Shown here piece by piece: positions 25,424-33,216 of a DNA stretch of 33,216 bases. The notes below the pieces were generated by a model. The model was not told the DNA's origin, did not search any database, and saw nothing but the letters and a program-made list of their open reading frames with translations. This DNA comes from Candidatus Arcticimaribacter sp. (GTDB taxonomy: Bacteria > Bacteroidota > Bacteroidia > Flavobacteriales > Flavobacteriaceae): positions 1 to 33,216 of the forward strand of contig WTJN01000018.1 in NCBI GenBank assembly GCA_011526265.1. Reading direction: 5' to 3'. Within the stretch, counting starts at the first letter, position 1. Each line of letters begins with the position of its first letter. A program made the translations under genes and the position numbers.

Positions 25424-27535
25424 TTAGTAATACAGAGCGCGGTTGTCTTCAATTTCACTCGAAGCTTCAAGCGCATTGACAATGGAAAGCACCAATTGGC
25501 TCGCAGCATCCTGGCTCAATTGCTGTGCATAGGCAGCATAATCTTCCCGTTCCTCGGCAATTTTCTTGTTGGACACTTGAATTTTAAAGACCCCTCTTTT
25601 TCCTGTAATGAAAGGAGACAATGTGTTCTCTGCAACGCCAAAGGCGGCACCAACGACAGCCGGTTCAAAACCTGCACCGACCAGTGTTCCACTTTTCTGA
25701 TTGACTGCAAGCGCTGTTTGTACTTCCAAACTGTTTTTAGCCGCAAGGTCTTCCAAAGAGGCAACGTCTTTGTTGTTCTCTTGTATCATCTTCGCCTTCT
25801 TCTCGTTGCGAATGATTTGCGCTACTCCAGGAGCTACATCGGCAGCACGTGCAAGACCTTTTTCACGAGCTTGGGTCATTTGCACAATGGCATACCCTCC
25901 GTAAGAAAGGCTAAAACGCTTGATGTCTCCAACTTGAGTGTTTTCTGAAAACGCCCATTGCACGATAGCGCGTTGGTCGGGTAGTCCGGGTAAGTTTTCA
26001 TCCAAAGCACCGACTGTTGCTACATTGCGCACATTTAAATTGCGTTCTTCGGCGATGGTACGAAAGTTTCCTTTTCCAGCATCCATTTCGAATTGTGTGG
26101 CTTCTCTAAAAATGCGGTTCGATGTCGCTTCGGAAGGAACAATCTCACGACTTACACTGGCGAGAAGAACAAGGTCTTGTTTGTCTTCGATCTTGACCAC
26201 GTGAAAACCAAAATCGGTTTGGATGACGCCAATGCGTCCCACACGGTTTTTGTTTACATAGTCAAAAAAGGCAGGATCCATGGCTCCTTCTTGGAAGTAG
26301 CCGAGGTCGCCTGCATTGTTTTTACTTGGGCCGTCAGAAAATTCCAACGCCAATGCACCAAAGCTGTCTTCGTCACGACGCACACGACGCAAAAGATCGT
26401 TGGCAAGGGTGTAGGCTTCGCTTTTTGAACGCGTAACAGTAGGTTGTGCACCTTTGGCGTCTTTATAAGCAATAAGGATGTGGCTGGCGCGAATGTTCCC
26501 GTTTTTTTTGCGATCCAACAGTTTTGAAATCTTTAAGCTGTTGATGTCTTTGTAGGGACCGAAAACTTCTCCAACGGACAAGTTATTTAAGATTTCGGCA
26601 TATTCTCCGGGTAATCTTCCTTTGGAGGTGTAGAGAGAATCAAAACTCTCTTCAGAGTGGCGCTCGATGAATTCAGACACATTGGTAGTGGTTCGAAGGC
26701 CGGGCACTGTATCGGTCAATTTTGATACGTCGTTGTACTCAATACGGTCTTCGAGGAGTTGTTCAAGTTCGCTGCGGATTGCATTTTCGTCCTCGTCGGT
26801 TGCTTGTTCTAAGAAAGCGATGTACTGGAGGCTTCTAGACGCTTCTCGCTCGTATTCCTTGGGGTGATCCTCAATGTATTGTTTGATCTCTTTATCGCTC
26901 ACAGCAACCAAGCTGTCGGGGATAGTACTGAAAGGAATTTGCACAAAATTGAAGTCCACATTATCTGCTTCGAGGTGGTACTGCAATTTGGCTTCCGCTT
27001 CTGTGATCGTGGTGGCCGACTTGATGAGGTCAAAGTAAATGCTCTCCTTGGCGGAAGCAATGATACTGGCCTCTTGTTGTTTCCAGTTTTCATAGGCTTG
27101 GGGATTGGTGTCCCGCATTTGGGCGATGAAATCAGTAAACATACCAAAGTCAAAAAATCCAGCTTCGTTGATGAATCGCTGGTCTGTAATGATTGACTCT
27201 GTTGAAGAAACGACTTGCTCGATTTGTTCTTTTCCCGCGTCGATACCTAGGGCTTCAAACTCTCCGGTGAAAAGTTGATTTCTCACGAATTGATTCCAGA
27301 CCGAATTGACCGCTTGCATGGTCGTATACCCATAGGTGCGCTCGGTTTGCTCGACCAGTAGTCGAAAGTTTTCAATGGGAATATCTTCTCCGTTGACAAC
27401 ACCGATGGGCTGGTTGGGCGCTGTGTCGCCTGAACCATTTCCAAAAGCGCCTGAAATGACAAACGCAAATAATGCCAGTCCGATGACTAGAATTAAAACG
27501 ATGGATCGTTGTCTAATTTTACCAAGTATGGCCAT
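25424..27535 (-). CDS. ppiD: SurA/PpiD-like membrane-anchored peptidylprolyl isomerase
   Basis: 703 aa. N-terminal TM (VLILVIGLALFAFVISGAFG), SurA_N-like domain, parvulin domain (IRASHILIAYKD...FSDGPSKNNAGDLGYFQEGAMDPAFFDYV...TDFGFHVVKI). Confidence 0.88.
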   Translation of the reverse strand: MAILGKIRQRSIVLILVIGLALFAFVISGAFGNGSGDTAPNQPIGVVNGEDIPIENFRLLVEQTERTYGYTTMQAVNSVWNQFVRNQLFTGEFEALGIDAGKEQIEQVVSSTESIITDQRFINEAGFFDFGMFTDFIAQMRDTNPQAYENWKQQEASIIASAKESIYFDLIKSATTITEAEAKLQYHLEADNVDFNFVQIPFSTIPDSLVAVSDKEIKQYIEDHPKEYEREASRSLQYIAFLEQATDEDENAIRSELEQLLEDRIEYNDVSKLTDTVPGLRTTTNVSEFIERHSEESFDSLYTSKGRLPGEYAEILNNLSVGEVFGPYKDINSLKISKLLDRKKNGNIRASHILIAYKDAKGAQPTVTRSKSEAYTLANDLLRRVRRDEDSFGALALEFSDGPSKNNAGDLGYFQEGAMDPAFFDYVNKNRVGRIGVIQTDFGFHVVKIEDKQDLVLLASVSREIVPSEATSNRIFREATQFEMDAGKGNFRTIAEERNLNVRNVATVGALDENLPGLPDQRAIVQWAFSENTQVGDIKRFSLSYGGYAIVQMTQAREKGLARAADVAPGVAQIIRNEKKAKMIQENNKDVASLEDLAAKNSLEVQTALAVNQKSGTLVGAGFEPAVVGAAFGVAENTLSPFITGKRGVFKIQVSNKKIAEEREDYAAYAQQLSQDAASQLVLSIVNALEASSEIEDNRALYY

Positions 27536-27588
27536 TTGTTTGGTTTTTAAAAAGTAGATTGCGAAAATACAATTTCCTAATCAATAAT

Positions 27589-27612
27589 AAAAGCCCGTGA
27601 AATGGCTTTATT
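27589..27612 (-). terminator. Candidate weak intrinsic terminator downstream of the CorC-like gene
   Basis: Minus-strand AAAGCC-ATTTCACG-GGCTTTTATTATT: 6-bp stem, 8-nt loop, T-rich tail. It sits between the corC-like stop and ppiD. Confidence 0.4.
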
Positions 27613-27640
27613 TCCTGCGGTTAGCATTTTGGGTGGGCGC

Positions 27641-28909
27641 TTATTCGGGCTTGATGACCAACCGGGCTCTTTCAATTTTGGTGGAAGAAACTTGGGTAAC
27701 GGTCAAGACCATATTGTCAACCTCCAGCGTAGAGTCAGGAGTGGGTATTTCACCAGTGTAATGCATGATCAATCCCCCTAAGGTTTCATAATTTTCGTCC
27801 TCAGGAAGATCAAGCCCATAGGTGGTATTGAGGTAATCGACTTCTAAACGTGCCGAGAATTCATATTCATTTTCATTGATTTGATGTTCGTAATGATCGA
27901 TATGATCGTGCTCGTCTTCAATTTCCCCAAAAAGTTCCTCCACAATATCCTCGATGGTTAGCAGACCGGCGGTTCCCCCGTATTCATCCAAAACAATGGC
28001 CAGGCTTTTTCTTTTTCGTGTCAGACGATTCAACACTTCTTGCACCAAATTGGGTTCATGCACAAATTCTACGGGAAGCAAAACTTCTTTGATGGATTTG
28101 GGTTGTTTCAACATTTCGAACGCATGAACAAAACCAATGATGTCGTCTACATCACCGTCGAAAACAGGGATTTTAGAAAACCCTGTTGACATAAATACCT
28201 CCGACAACTCCTCGATACTTTTCTCTTTTTCGATGGCCACCATTTCTGCGCGGGGCACCATGGCTTCACGCACTTTGACCTCGGAAAACGCCAGGGCATT
28301 CTGAAAAATTTGAATTTCTGGATCCAATTGGGCTTTGTTTTCCACCCCTTCTACTTGCGTTTCGATATAGTCGCCCAACTCTACTTTTGAAAAAGAAAGC
28401 TGCAATTCTTCGCTATCGGACTGAAAGAGCCAGCGCAACAAACCGTTGGTGAGCCGCAAGACAAACATGCTTATGGGAGAAAAAAAAGCGTGAAAAAAGG
28501 CCGCAGGTAGCGCAAAGAATTTGACCAAACGGTTGGCGTATAATTGAAAAAAAACTTTGGGTAAAAACTCTGCCGTTAAAAGAATTACTCCTGTTGATAT
28601 CAAGGTTTGGTAAAGTAAAATCAACAGCGGTAAATCATTATCAAGCTGATCTGGGAAAAACAATTGTATGATTTTTTCTCCCATAAAAATCCCATAAATA
28701 ACAAGGGAAATGTTGTTCCCCACCAGCATGGTGGTGATGAACCGTGAAGGATGTTTTGTGATGAAGTGTAGAAGGCGAGCCGTGAGATTCTTTTTGTTTT
28801 TTTCTATTTCAAGAAAAACCCGATTGGAGGAAACAAAGGCGATTTCCATGCCAGAAAAAAAGGCAGAAAGCGCGAGGCAAAGAAGAATAATACTATCGTC
28901 GAAATCCAT
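27641..28909 (-). CDS. CorC/HlyC-type CNNM-CBS domain membrane protein (hemolysin family)
   Basis: 422 aa. DUF21 TM domain, EAMVPRAEMVAIEK, CBS pair, DEYGGTAGLLTIEDIVEELFGEIEDEHD. Confidence 0.9.
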   Translation of the reverse strand: MDFDDSIILLCLALSAFFSGMEIAFVSSNRVFLEIEKNKKNLTARLLHFITKHPSRFITTMLVGNNISLVIYGIFMGEKIIQLFFPDQLDNDLPLLILLYQTLISTGVILLTAEFLPKVFFQLYANRLVKFFALPAAFFHAFFSPISMFVLRLTNGLLRWLFQSDSEELQLSFSKVELGDYIETQVEGVENKAQLDPEIQIFQNALAFSEVKVREAMVPRAEMVAIEKEKSIEELSEVFMSTGFSKIPVFDGDVDDIIGFVHAFEMLKQPKSIKEVLLPVEFVHEPNLVQEVLNRLTRKRKSLAIVLDEYGGTAGLLTIEDIVEELFGEIEDEHDHIDHYEHQINENEYEFSARLEVDYLNTTYGLDLPEDENYETLGGLIMHYTGEIPTPDSTLEVDNMVLTVTQVSSTKIERARLVIKPE

Positions 28910-29098
28910 CTAGGGTTTGCGCCGGTTAAATTTTTTGCGATAATACGACCGAAAGAAGTACATGAACAACGCTAAAAAAGCAAATCCCACATAGAGGTAA
29001 GCTTTATTGGGACGAAGGTCCCAAAGTTTAACGGCTTCAATTACCGAGACTACGGCAATGATGAGGTAAAGGATTTCTGAGATGCGGCTGGTTTTCAT
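28910..29098 (-). CDS. Uncharacterised 62-aa membrane protein
   Basis: MKTSRISEILYLIIAVVSVIEAVKLWDLRPNKAYLYVGFAFLALFMYFFRSYYRKKFNRRKP. About 2 TM segments; start overlaps the lptC-like stop (ATGA) and its stop abuts the next ATG (TAGATG). Confidence 0.75.
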   Translation of the reverse strand: MKTSRISEILYLIIAVVSVIEAVKLWDLRPNKAYLYVGFAFLALFMYFFRSYYRKKFNRRKP

Positions 29099-29661
29099 TC
29101 TTGGCTATTTTCTTCTTGGACGGCAACGGTTCCCGTAAGCTTACCCGTACTAAATTTAGTAAATTCTTTGTTGGTGTCCAACCTTGTGGCGGCCACATCA
29201 TAGTCTTGGTTGGAAAAGGTAAACGCTTTTTCGGTAAAAATCCACTCGGCATCGGCATCCCAATAGAGTTGTGGGGTTTTGAGTAGACTCCCGTCGCTGG
29301 CTTCGAGAAGAACATTGCCTTGCAAATCGATGATAGACGTTGCGTTATACAGGATACCTCGATCGGCGACCACGGTATTTTCCTGATTATTTTCGTCCAA
29401 AAAAACAACTTTCACCCCCTCTGGAAACTCAGAATATTGCAGCGATAAGTTGGTATAATCGTGGTGAACAGGGGCTGTTAAAATGGCTTTTACTTGGAGG
29501 GAATCGGTATATACCATGCGTATATCATAGGCAATGGCTAGAGGCTCTTGGTTGAGCGGGTCTTGCACCAAGGCTTCTTTTCGCCCGTTATCACACGAAC
29601 AAAAAAAGGTTATTGCCACAACAATAACCTTTTTGATATGTACACGGAATCCGCGAATCAT
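29095..29661 (-). CDS. lptC: LptC-like LPS export lipoprotein
   Basis: 188 aa. Lipoprotein-like N-terminus (VVAITFFCSCDNG), LptC/OstA-type repeats (GVKVVFLDENNQENTVVADRGILYNATSIIDLQGNVLLEASDGSLLKTPQLYWDADAEWIFTEKAF). Confidence 0.85.
   Translation of the reverse strand: MIRGFRVHIKKVIVVAITFFCSCDNGRKEALVQDPLNQEPLAIAYDIRMVYTDSLQVKAILTAPVHHDYTNLSLQYSEFPEGVKVVFLDENNQENTVVADRGILYNATSIIDLQGNVLLEASDGSLLKTPQLYWDADAEWIFTEKAFTFSNQDYDVAATRLDTNKEFTKFSTGKLTGTVAVQEENSQE
29601..29634 (-). terminator. Terminator-like hairpin inside the lptC signal-peptide coding region (candidate attenuator)
   Basis: AAAAAGGTTATTG (29603-29615) / CAATAACCTTTTT (29622-29634): 13-bp perfect stem, 6-nt loop. On the minus strand GGTTATTG-TTGTGG-CAATAACC is followed by a 7-T run. 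Confidence 0.65.
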
Positions 29662-29662
29662 C

Positions 29663-31051
29663 TTATAATTTTGGCACTTTTACGCTGGTGCCAATCCAAC
29701 AGTCAAATTTCACAGAAGCACCTTCTTTTCCTTCGGTAAAGATGTCTGTTTTACTGGGCGCTCGGCCTTCGTAACTCTTGGCGGCTTTGAGTGCCGATTT
29801 TTTAATGGATGCATCTACACTGGCGGCTTTTCTGGCCGTATTGGCTGCTAACCAGTAAACGGCACGCTTGTCGAACTGCGTTTGACCACAATCGTTGGCA
29901 CTGCTGGCGTAGAGATTGGCGATCAGCAAATAGGCCTTACCCAGCGAGGGTTGAAACTCTAGGGCTTTGCGCGCATAGCGGCGGGCCGAAGATTTACGCC
30001 CACGATCTTTGAACTTAAGCGCAATTTTATACAGAATTTTTGCCTTTTTGTAGGGGTCCTCTTCCAATGAAATTGATTCTTCGTAGTATTTCAACGCTCC
30101 TTCGCTGTTGCCTTGCTTGTCGTTGAGCAAGCCCAAGTAGTAGGCAGAATCTGCCGAGGGCTCGAGGGCGTGAAGCGCTTCTACCAAGGTCACAAACAAG
30201 GGATCATCAGAGCACTCTTTGCTGTCCATTCGCGAAGCGGCGCGCTTCAACCAAATTGTATTGGCTTTGTTTTCCTCGAAGTTGCGTTGGTACAACGGAA
30301 TCAAGTTTTCACAACTGGACTCTTTGGCAATAATGGCGTCCAAGTTTTTCAAGAAGATACCGATCGCGTTGGCGTTGGTGTCATATACACGACGACGCTT
30401 AAGGTCTTTGGTGGTGAGTGCAGCTCCACTCTCTTCTTTTTTCAGGATAACATCGAGTCGCTTGGCCAGGTTGGTGGCTTCGGTTTCGAACTTTTCAGAT
30501 ACTTCTTCGTACTTGTTAAAAAGGGCTTCTGTGGTGACGTTGCCTTCTGCTGATTTATAGATGTCATAGAGTGTTTTGAAATAGTTGTACAACCGCTTTG
30601 GATTGGTAAAACTTGCTTGGTCTTCGGCGTAAGCCTTATCAAAAATAGCATAGACTTCGGCAGGAGTCCCAATTTCAAAATCAATCATGCTTTGGGCCTT
30701 ACTTGAGAGGATATCTCCTACTTTGTTTTTTCCTTTCTTGGTGGGGAAGTATTGCATCCAGTCATCGTAGAGTGCCATCAATGCATCGCCTGCTTCGGCC
30801 TTGGTTTCGGGCGTTGCTTTTTTCAAACGGTCTTTTAGAATACGCTCACCATAGGAGTAAATCGCTACATTGAGTGACGGACAGGTTGAACGTACGGCTT
30901 GCCAAGGTGTGTAGGCAGCATCGTAGTTTTTCACTTTTGCATTTTCAGCAAAAATGGACAAATTTTGAAGACACTCTTGGTTGTCTTGCGCCCATACATT
31001 GGCCGTTGAAAAACCGAGTATCACATAGAGAAGGAATACATACTTTTTCAT
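29663..31051 (-). CDS. Periplasmic TPR-repeat protein
   Basis: 462 aa. Signal peptide (MKKYVFLLYVILGFSTANVWAQ), TPR-like repeats (DSAYYLGLLNDKQGNSEGALKYYEESISLEEDPYKKAKILYKIALKFKDRGRKSSARRYARKALEFQP). Confidence 0.8.
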   Translation of the reverse strand: MKKYVFLLYVILGFSTANVWAQDNQECLQNLSIFAENAKVKNYDAAYTPWQAVRSTCPSLNVAIYSYGERILKDRLKKATPETKAEAGDALMALYDDWMQYFPTKKGKNKVGDILSSKAQSMIDFEIGTPAEVYAIFDKAYAEDQASFTNPKRLYNYFKTLYDIYKSAEGNVTTEALFNKYEEVSEKFETEATNLAKRLDVILKKEESGAALTTKDLKRRRVYDTNANAIGIFLKNLDAIIAKESSCENLIPLYQRNFEENKANTIWLKRAASRMDSKECSDDPLFVTLVEALHALEPSADSAYYLGLLNDKQGNSEGALKYYEESISLEEDPYKKAKILYKIALKFKDRGRKSSARRYARKALEFQPSLGKAYLLIANLYASSANDCGQTQFDKRAVYWLAANTARKAASVDASIKKSALKAAKSYEGRAPSKTDIFTEGKEGASVKFDCWIGTSVKVPKL

Positions 31052-31066
31052 TTTCTTCGCTTTATC

Positions 31067-32350
31067 TTAATTATAAATTCTTTTTACAAACCATAGGTCA
31101 TTGAGGGAGAGTCCCAAACGGACGGCCCAATACCTTTCGCGGATCAGACCTCCAGTGTTGACCCCGCGTTCGCCAAGTTCAACCCCTATGTTGAGGTTGG
31201 AATAACCCGACACATTTGTGGCGCTATAAAAACCACCCAACGGTAAACTTAGACCAAAAGATATGCCAGTTTCTTCGAGTGATGTTCCATTGACCACAAC
31301 CCCGCTTAGTTCTTGACGGTAACCAAACCGGAAAGCAACCCGCTTGAGGTAGCTTGTGATGGACGCGTAATTGGGAATGAAAAATCCACCTACCGAGAGC
31401 CGCGTGGCATTCTCATAGCTAACGTTGTTGAGTCGAATAAAATCGTTTCGGAAATTCTCTGATTCGATTTGCGCATACTGCGCCCCGAGCATCCATTTTT
31501 TATCGACACCGAAACTGAAACCGCCCTCGTATTTTTGTCCAATGGACAGGGTCACTTCATCCAGCCCCGATTCACTGAGATCAACGAGTTGTTGTGCACC
31601 GAATGTCTGATTGGATACTCGACGAGTGAAATAGACTTGTTCGTTTTTTGAAATCAATTCATGTGCTGGACTATAGGTACCGAAGAGGTCTACGTGAAAA
31701 CGCTTGGTCAAGGGGATTTTGATGTGTGAACCCAATAAAAAATCGAAACCGGTTACCCGCGATTGACTGCTGAGGTAGGCACCATAATCGAGCGTGCTGC
31801 GCTGTTGAGAGGCTTCACTGCTGATGGTTCCGAAGTTATAGTTGGCTGTAGCACCAATATTGAACCCTTTGAATAGCCGTAAGCCAAGGGTGAAAAATGT
31901 TTTGTTTACTCCCCCTCTGCCTTCAAAACGGTCAAGGGTGATATCGTCCTCGGCGTTTTCCGTAACAGACTGTAATCGATAGCCCACCGAAGAATAGGGC
32001 ATGACTCCAAAACCAAAAACAAACCGCTTGGTGGGGAGGGAGACAGAAATGTAGTCCATGGCTCCTGCGGTCACATTTTCAGTATTATCCTCTGCGTTTA
32101 GTTCGGTGTTTTTGTAACTCAATCCCACAGAAAAAGTGGTGAGCTTAAGATCACCTAAACTGGCGGGATTGTTGAGATTCGCGTGGATGGAATCGGAATA
32201 GGCGTTGAGACCTCCCATCATTCTATTGATGGCGTTACCTCGAAAAGTGATGTCACCTAACCCCCCTAAGGAATAGGGAGAAGCGGTACTGTTTTGGGCC
32301 ACAGAAACACTGGCCAAAAAAAGAAAAAACAATCGGACTATTGTTTTCAA
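31067..32350 (-). CDS. OmpP1/FadL-like outer-membrane beta-barrel protein
   Basis: 427 aa. Signal peptide MKTIVRLFFLFLASVSVAQ, SPYSLGGLGD...MMGGLNAYSDSIHANLNNPASLG, repeated beta-strand pattern. Apparent start codon is TTG (32350-32348). Confidence 0.75.
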   Translation of the reverse strand: MKTIVRLFFLFLASVSVAQNSTASPYSLGGLGDITFRGNAINRMMGGLNAYSDSIHANLNNPASLGDLKLTTFSVGLSYKNTELNAEDNTENVTAGAMDYISVSLPTKRFVFGFGVMPYSSVGYRLQSVTENAEDDITLDRFEGRGGVNKTFFTLGLRLFKGFNIGATANYNFGTISSEASQQRSTLDYGAYLSSQSRVTGFDFLLGSHIKIPLTKRFHVDLFGTYSPAHELISKNEQVYFTRRVSNQTFGAQQLVDLSESGLDEVTLSIGQKYEGGFSFGVDKKWMLGAQYAQIESENFRNDFIRLNNVSYENATRLSVGGFFIPNYASITSYLKRVAFRFGYRQELSGVVVNGTSLEETGISFGLSLPLGGFYSATNVSGYSNLNIGVELGERGVNTGGLIRERYWAVRLGLSLNDLWFVKRIYN

Positions 32351-33075
32351 ATGCGTTGCGTATTGAATGTAAGCAGAAAATCGAGCCCTTCGGCAAGAAA
32401 ATTCGGCGCGACAAATATGCTATTTTTTACACTCTTAGACAAACGATGCGCATCCCCTCCTGTTAAAATTACTGTTAAAGCGGGGAAATCTTTCTTAAAT
32501 CGATCGATATGTCCATCGATTTCGTGGACCATCCCCCAAAACACTCCGGCTTGCAGAGCGGTGGATGTGTTATTCCCGATATTCGATACTGGGGTATCGA
32601 CAGTGACCAAGGGAAGTGAACCAGTGTAGTGCTGCAAACCTTTACAGCGCATGGCTAAGCCTGGGCTTATTGTACCACCAATATAGGTGTGATCAGCGGT
32701 GAGCAGATCGATGGTTAGGCAAGTACCCGCATCGATAACCACAACCGCCTTATCGGTTTGCAAACGTACTGCGGCGGCGACCAATGCAATGCGATCATCA
32801 CCCAAGGTTTGTGGTGTTGTGTATTGACTGTTGAATGGCCATTGAAGTGATTTGACCCCATAACAAGGGAGGGTACCAAAGACCTCAGCAACGCGAGCTT
32901 GATCGAAAAGCCCACTAACATCCGAAAAAATAATGGCGCTGAGTTGATTGCGATAAGGAGCGATGGCCTTTTTAATTTCTTCTATACCATTGCTTTTGTA
33001 TTGATCGATGCATTGACCATCGCGGAAGAGATGCGCCTTGATTTGAGTGTTCCCGATGTCCAGCGTTAAGTGCAT
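32347..33075 (-). CDS. coaX: Type III pantothenate kinase
   Basis: LTLDIGNTQIKAHLF, TLGDDRIALVAAA, VVVIDAGTCLTIDLL, GGTISPGLAMR, VILTGGDA. The ORF track start (33081) is TTG; ATG at 33075 is preferred. Confidence 0.93.
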   Translation of the reverse strand: MHLTLDIGNTQIKAHLFRDGQCIDQYKSNGIEEIKKAIAPYRNQLSAIIFSDVSGLFDQARVAEVFGTLPCYGVKSLQWPFNSQYTTPQTLGDDRIALVAAAVRLQTDKAVVVIDAGTCLTIDLLTADHTYIGGTISPGLAMRCKGLQHYTGSLPLVTVDTPVSNIGNNTSTALQAGVFWGMVHEIDGHIDRFKKDFPALTVILTGGDAHRLSKSVKNSIFVAPNFLAEGLDFLLTFNTQRI

Positions 33076-33078
33076 GAG

Positions 33079-33086
33079 CAAACTTA
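33079..33086 (-). promoter_or_regulatory. -7 element TAAGTTTG, 3 nt upstream of coaX ATG
   Basis: Minus strand TAAGTTTG-CTC-ATG; exact TAnnTTTG match in the coaX/tRNA-Phe divergent gap. Confidence 0.45.
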
Positions 33087-33121
33087 CATAAAATGAATGG
33101 GGTTCTTTTCCTTTTAAATGA

Positions 33122-33153
33122 TTTGTCGGGATAAAAAAAGGACATTATATTTG
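33122..33153 (+). promoter_or_regulatory. Bacteroidota-type -33/-7 promoter of tRNA-Phe
   Basis: TTTG (33122-33125), 20-nt spacer, TATATTTG (33146-33153): exact match to TTTG / TAnnTTTG. Confidence 0.8.
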
Positions 33154-33165
33154 CCACCACAATTG

Positions 33166-33216
33166 GGTACCTTAGCTCAGTTGGTAGAGCAAAGGACTGA
33201 AAATCCTTGTGTCCCT
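33166..33216 (+). tRNA. tRNA-Phe (GAA), 3' part outside window
   Basis: GGTACCT acceptor, TA, D-arm GCTCAGTTGGTAGAGC, anticodon stem-loop AAGGA-CTGAAAA-TCCTT with GAA at 33199-33201. Confidence 0.93.

Noticed and set aside
32497-32522. 8-bp inverted repeat AAATCGAT/ATCGATTT in coaX
   Set aside because: Short, AT-rich, in the middle of coaX, no T run; likely chance.
33166-33216. tRNA-Phe as an integration site for a mobile element
   Set aside because: The 3' end of the tRNA and downstream DNA are outside the window; no integrase or att repeat can be seen.
1-33216. Search for CRISPR arrays, IS elements, toxin-antitoxin pairs, phage genes or defence islands
   Set aside because: No spaced direct repeats, transposase motifs or defence families seen; gene content is chromosomal housekeeping.

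Overview
This is a compact Bacteroidota (probably Flavobacteriia) chromosomal window. It is almost entirely coding, and no intergenic gap exceeds about 125 bp. I see no CRISPR array, IS element, prophage or integron. From left to right it contains: (1) a minus-strand metal-associated cassette (HMA-MauE/DoxX-like fusion, HYC_CC_PP-type protein, TonB-dependent receptor, secreted HMA protein); (2) GAF/fRMsr-like protein and purH; (3) the rod-shape/elongasome operon mreB-mreC-mreD-mrdA(PBP2)-rodA; (4) prc/ctp protease and an orphan OppC-like ABC permease on the minus strand; (5) surE, a 92-aa membrane protein, lpxB and comEC; (6) DPP-IV-like S9 peptidase, POT peptide transporter and a thioredoxin-fold protein on the minus strand; (7) class II HMG-CoA reductase and a GYDIA-type GHMP kinase; (8) a minus-strand envelope cluster (coaX, FadL/OmpP1-like OMP, TPR protein, LptC-like lipoprotein, 62-aa membrane protein, CorC/CBS protein, PpiD-like PPIase); (9) the 5' part of tRNA-Phe(GAA). 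I did not find an obvious new defence or mobile system. The most interesting signals are: a terminator-like hairpin inside the LptC signal-peptide coding region just after the TPR stop codon (candidate coupling-dependent attenuator); a minus-strand terminator embedded in the 3' coding end of the opposing GHMP kinase; Bacteroidota -7 elements (TAnnTTTG) only 3-4 nt before several ATGs, suggesting leaderless mRNAs; and the four-gene metal cassette. All calls come from reading the sequence and family knowledge; no searches were run.
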